Positions 6,777 through 8,672 of a stretch of 8,672 nucleotides of DNA are shown piece by piece. Source of the DNA: JAZTZP01 sp045637525. GTDB lineage: Bacteria; Bacillota; Clostridia; UBA1381. Position 1 is the stretch's first letter; each line of letters begins with the position of its first letter. The translations under genes and the position numbers were made by a program. Below the pieces are notes generated by a model that searched no databases, had not been told where the DNA came from, and saw nothing but the letters and a program-made list of their open reading frames with translations. The stretch is from contig JAZTZP010000091.1 of assembly GCA_045637525.1 (NCBI GenBank), positions 1 through 8,672 on the forward strand, in the 5' to 3' direction.

Positions 6777-7430
6777 ATGGGTGAAAACAAAAACAACGTT
6801 GTAATTGCAATAGGAAGACAATACGGAAGCGGCGGATTTAAGCTCGGTACACGTATAGCTGAGGAGCTTGGCATACCATGCTATGATAAAGAGCTTGTAG
6901 AGCTTGCGGCTGAAAAGAGCAACATGAGTAATGAAGCTTTAAAGCACGTAGACGAGCGTGCGACGGGAAGCCTTTTATATTCGATTGTTACCGGAACATA
7001 TACATCATACGGTTTGGGTGGCCCGCTATACTACGACCTTCCGATAAACGATAAGCTATTTCTTGCTCAGTCGGAGGTTATAAGGGAAGTTGCTGAAAAA
7101 GGTCCTTGCGTTATTATTGGAAGATGTGCGGATTACGTGCTTAAAAATTCCGGTTTTAACTGTATAAGTGTGTTTGTATATGCCGGGATTGAGTACAGAG
7201 TGAAGAACGTTATGGCAAAGACAGGTCTTGTTTACAGCAAGGCAAAAGAGAGTATTCAGAAAACAGAAAAGCATCGTCGTGCATATTACGATTATTATAC
7301 AAACCGTCAGTGGGGAAATATGACTAACTATGATTTGTGTATAAATATCGAAGAAGCGGGCGAGGATCTTACTGTTGAGATGATAAAGGCATATGCTAAG
7401 CAGAGAATGCAGAAAGGTCAGTGCGAATAA
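6777..7430 (+). CDS. Cytidylate kinase-like family protein
   Basis: The 217-aa product resembles the cytidylate-kinase-like family (Pfam Cytidylate_kin2 type), which has a nucleotide kinase fold but no firmly established substrate. Visible features are the N-terminal VVIAIGRQYGSGG (residues 8-20), continuing FKLGTRIAEELGIPCYDKEL, then GPCVIIGRCADYVL (109-122) in the central strand, a basic-aromatic KHRRAYYDYYT (165-175), W179 and a final YDLCINIE strand (185-192). The P-loop-like segment GRQYGSGG lacks the lysine of a normal Walker A, so I would not assign CMP kinase activity; the true cmk gene is a different family. The ATG has GAAGGGA about 10 bases upstream, 23 bases after the transglycosylase stop. 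Its stop codon overlaps the uppP start, so the two are probably translationally coupled. Confidence 0.85.
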   Translation: MGENKNNVVIAIGRQYGSGGFKLGTRIAEELGIPCYDKELVELAAEKSNMSNEALKHVDERATGSLLYSIVTGTYTSYGLGGPLYYDLPINDKLFLAQSEVIREVAEKGPCVIIGRCADYVLKNSGFNCISVFVYAGIEYRVKNVMAKTGLVYSKAKESIQKTEKHRRAYYDYYTNRQWGNMTNYDLCINIEEAGEDLTVEMIKAYAKQRMQKGQCE

Positions 7431-8269
7431 TGATAATAGAGCTGTTAAAAACAATTCTGATCGGTATTGTTCAGGGGATAACCGAATGGCTCCCGATAAG
7501 CAGTACCGGACATATGATTTTAGTAGACCAGTTTGTACAATTAAAACAGGATAAGGATTTTATGGATTTGTTTCTTGTTGTAATACAGTTTGGTTCAATT
7601 CTTTCTGTTGTAACGCTTTATTTTAATAAGTTAAACCCTTTTTCTCCGAAAAAAACGGAGATTGAAAAGCGTGATACGTGGACTATGTGGTTTAAGGTTG
7701 TTGTTGGAGTAATTCCGGCAGGTGTTATAGGGATTTTGTTTGACGACCTTATAAGCGATTATATGTATAATTCCGTAGTGGTTGCGGCGGCACTTATAAT
7801 ATACGGTGTGCTGTTTATTATAATAGAGCGTATGAATAAAAAGCCGCAGGTTAACGAGATTGGCGAGCTTACATATAAAACGGCGTTTTTAATTGGCTGT
7901 TTTCAGGTTCTGTCACTTATTCCCGGTACATCAAGGAGCGGCTCTACAATACTCGGTGCGAAAATAATCGGTTGCGGAAGATTTGTTGCCGCAGAATATT
8001 CGTTCTTTTTAGCAATTCCGGTAATGTTCGGCGCAAGTCTTTTAAAAGTAGTAAAATATATACTTGAAAATGGATTGGTATTTTCAGGGGAGCAGATTGC
8101 TGTTCTCGTAACCGGAATGATAACGGCGTATGTCGTATCGGTAATAGCAATAAAATTCCTTATGGGATATATAAAAAATCACGACTTCAAAGCATTCGGA
8201 TATTACAGAATAATAGCAGGTATTTTGGTGCTTTTGTATTTTGCAATAACCGGTGCGGCTGTTGTGTAA
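7430..8269 (+). CDS. uppP: Undecaprenyl-diphosphatase UppP (BacA)
   Basis: UppP is an integral membrane phosphatase that dephosphorylates undecaprenyl diphosphate, recycling the carrier lipid for peptidoglycan synthesis; extra copies give bacitracin tolerance. The 279-aa product is of family length and hydrophobic throughout. It has both signature motifs: GITEWLPISSTGHMIL (residues 16-31, with E19, S25 and H28) and LIPGTSRSGSTILGA (163-177, with R169). Q15 sits where E. coli BacA has Glu17; Gln there occurs in part of the family. The ATG at 7430 overlaps the preceding stop as TAATG. An in-frame GTG at 7421 lies only 3 bases after the AAGG at 7414-7417, while the ATG is 12 bases away, so the ATG is preferred but not certain. 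This is the last gene before a strong terminator. Confidence 0.95.
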   Translation: MIIELLKTILIGIVQGITEWLPISSTGHMILVDQFVQLKQDKDFMDLFLVVIQFGSILSVVTLYFNKLNPFSPKKTEIEKRDTWTMWFKVVVGVIPAGVIGILFDDLISDYMYNSVVVAAALIIYGVLFIIIERMNKKPQVNEIGELTYKTAFLIGCFQVLSLIPGTSRSGSTILGAKIIGCGRFVAAEYSFFLAIPVMFGASLLKVVKYILENGLVFSGEQIAVLVTGMITAYVVSVIAIKFLMGYIKNHDFKAFGYYRIIAGILVLLYFAITGAAVV

Positions 8270-8287
8270 GAGATATTATATTTGACG

Positions 8288-8331
8288 AAAATTAAAATCT
8301 TCACTTTGGATGAGGATTTTAATTTTTTTTT
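8288..8331 (+). terminator. Strong intrinsic terminator after uppP
   Basis: Bases 8288-8303 pair with 8311-8326 as a 16-bp stem (one T-G wobble) with a 7-base loop, CTTTGGA. The 3' arm runs into nine T residues (8323-8331). The stem starts 18 bases after the uppP stop. AAAATTAAAAT against ATTTTAATTTT makes it partly symmetric, so it could also work from the other strand. The IS left end begins two bases after the T-tract. Confidence 0.88.
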
Positions 8332-8333
8332 AG

Positions 8334-8371
8334 GCTCTATAATAAATGTTGGGGTGTCCGACAAATAGAGC
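8334..8371. repeat. Inverted repeat at the IS left tip (TAGAGC motif copies)
   Basis: GCTCTAT (8334-8340) and ATAGAGC (8365-8371) form a perfect 7-bp inverted repeat around 24 bases. The core TAGAGC occurs again at 8412-8417 and inverted at 8481-8486. Four copies within 153 bases of an IS end suggest transposase binding sites; that role is inference. Confidence 0.55.
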
Positions 8372-8410
8372 TTTAAAAAAATTAGAAAAAACAAAAAAAT
8401 TTTCAAAAAA

Positions 8411-8487
8411 GTAGAGCATATTTGTTCAAAATCCTGTATAATGGAATTGACGAGAAACCATGACAGGAGGAACTGAATATGCTCTAC
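8411..8487 (+). promoter_or_regulatory. 12-bp inverted repeat flanking the transposase -10 and covering its start codon
   Basis: GTAGAGCATATT (8411-8422) is the exact reverse complement of AATATGCTCTAC (8476-8487). Between them lie TATAAT (8437-8442, -10 element; no good -35 at 16-18 bases) and the Shine-Dalgarno AGGAGG (8465-8470). The right arm contains the ATG at 8479. A transcript started at this promoter begins near 8449 and lacks the left arm. A read-through transcript from uppP would carry both arms and could hide the start codon. This matches the known design of IS10 and IS50 against impinging transcription, but is inferred here from sequence alone. Confidence 0.6.
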
Positions 8488-8672
8488 AATCATTTTACCA
8501 AAAAATTACTAAATTTGCAAGAGGTTTTAATAAAAAAATTGAAAATATTGAAAATTTTACGTATATTTATTTAGAAATGCCTGTACTTGAACACGTTTGC
8601 CCTAATTGTGGGGGAAAAACAAAGTACATTCATGACTATAGATGCAGAACAATAAAGGATTTACCTTCATTT
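8479..8672 (+). CDS. ISL3-family transposase, N-terminal part, with a -1 frame change
   Basis: The start at 8479 has AGGAGG (8465-8470) 8 bases upstream and encodes MLYNHFTKKLLNLQ, resembling ISL3 transposase N-termini as I know them. This frame ends at TAG 8572-8574 after 31 codons. The family continues in the -1 frame from the A7 run at 8532-8538: IENIENFTYIYLEMPVLE, then the zinc-finger start HVCPNCGGKTKYIHDYR and IKDLPSF at the window edge. Adding one A to the run, or a -1 ribosomal shift on it, joins the two into one smooth transposase. The downstream frame is also open back to an ATG at 8460 without any shift, but that start lacks a clear ribosome binding site and would replace the family-typical N-terminus. 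The gene may be active by frameshifting, a recent pseudogene, or show a homopolymer sequencing error. The catalytic DDE domain is beyond the window. Confidence 0.75.
8532..8538 (+). other. A_AAA_AAA slippery heptamer in the transposase
   Basis: Read in the frame of ATG 8479 the codons are ATA AAA AAA TTG, so the seven A residues form X_XXY_YYZ in the exact register of a -1 frameshift site. Slipping back one base gives AAA AAA ATT GAA, which enters the transposase frame at its expected place. No obvious stimulatory hairpin follows. Whether slippage really occurs is inference. Confidence 0.45.

Larger units (their letters stand above)
8333..8672 (+). mobile_element. Left part of an ISL3-family insertion sequence, running off the window
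   Basis: An ISL3-type transposase N-terminus begins at 8479. The sequence GGCTCTATAATAAATG at 8333 onward fits the terminal inverted repeat of this family, which starts with GG. I place the tip at 8333, directly behind the uppP terminator. ISL3 elements duplicate 8 bases of target, which would be TTTTTTTA (8325-8332), part of the terminator T-tract. The right end, second inverted repeat and second target copy lie outside the window, so the exact boundary is inferred. Bases 8333-8478 hold the terminal repeat, the TAGAGC repeats, a promoter-like -10 and a ribosome binding site. Confidence 0.75.

Noticed and set aside
7056..7454. Minus-strand open frames, including 7056-7454 and others inside minD, ung and polA.
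   Set aside because: They lie opposite well-supported genes, have no recognisable domains and lack good ribosome binding sites.

Overview
The window looks like chromosomal DNA from a low-GC Firmicute, most likely a gut-type Clostridium relative (class Clostridia). I base this on AT-rich codon use, AGGAGG-type ribosome binding sites, minC-minD-mgsA clustering, a Pol I with a decayed proofreading domain, and a polA-coaE-lytic transglycosylase run. The species cannot be named from this sequence. Every complete gene is on the + strand.

Layout. Positions 5-150 hold an unusual array of palindromes of different sequence, separated by an identical ATTTCAC heptamer and ending at the minC ribosome binding site. 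Next come minC (164-835), a consensus-like extended -10 promoter, minD (927-1712), mgsA (1781-2185) and a moderate terminator (2198-2234). Then a tight block: ung (2258-2932), polA (2953-5610) and coaE (5597-6223, overlapping polA). Inside the 3' end of coaE is a strong-looking promoter that would drive a membrane-anchored lytic transglycosylase (6172-6753), a cytidylate-kinase-like protein (6777-7430) and uppP (7430-8269). A strong hairpin terminator follows (8288-8331). The last 340 bases are the left end of an ISL3-family insertion sequence whose tip abuts the terminator's T-tract; the transposase runs off the window.

How the genes fit together. MinC and MinD place the division septum. MgsA is a methylglyoxal bypass of lower glycolysis. 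Ung and PolA serve base excision repair and replication. CoaE completes coenzyme A synthesis. The transglycosylase and UppP act on peptidoglycan and its lipid carrier. Apart from the IS this is housekeeping content, so I do not see a defence or secretion system.

Most worth a second look: (1) the ATTTCAC-spaced palindrome array; (2) the IS left end, where a perfect 12-bp inverted repeat spans the promoter -10 and covers the transposase start codon, as expected of a shield against read-through transcription; (3) the A7 run in that transposase, in exact register for a -1 ribosomal frameshift; (4) a Min system with no minE beside it and a MinC without the usual RSGQ motif; (5) an MgsA with Tyr where the active-site His (E. 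coli His98) is expected.
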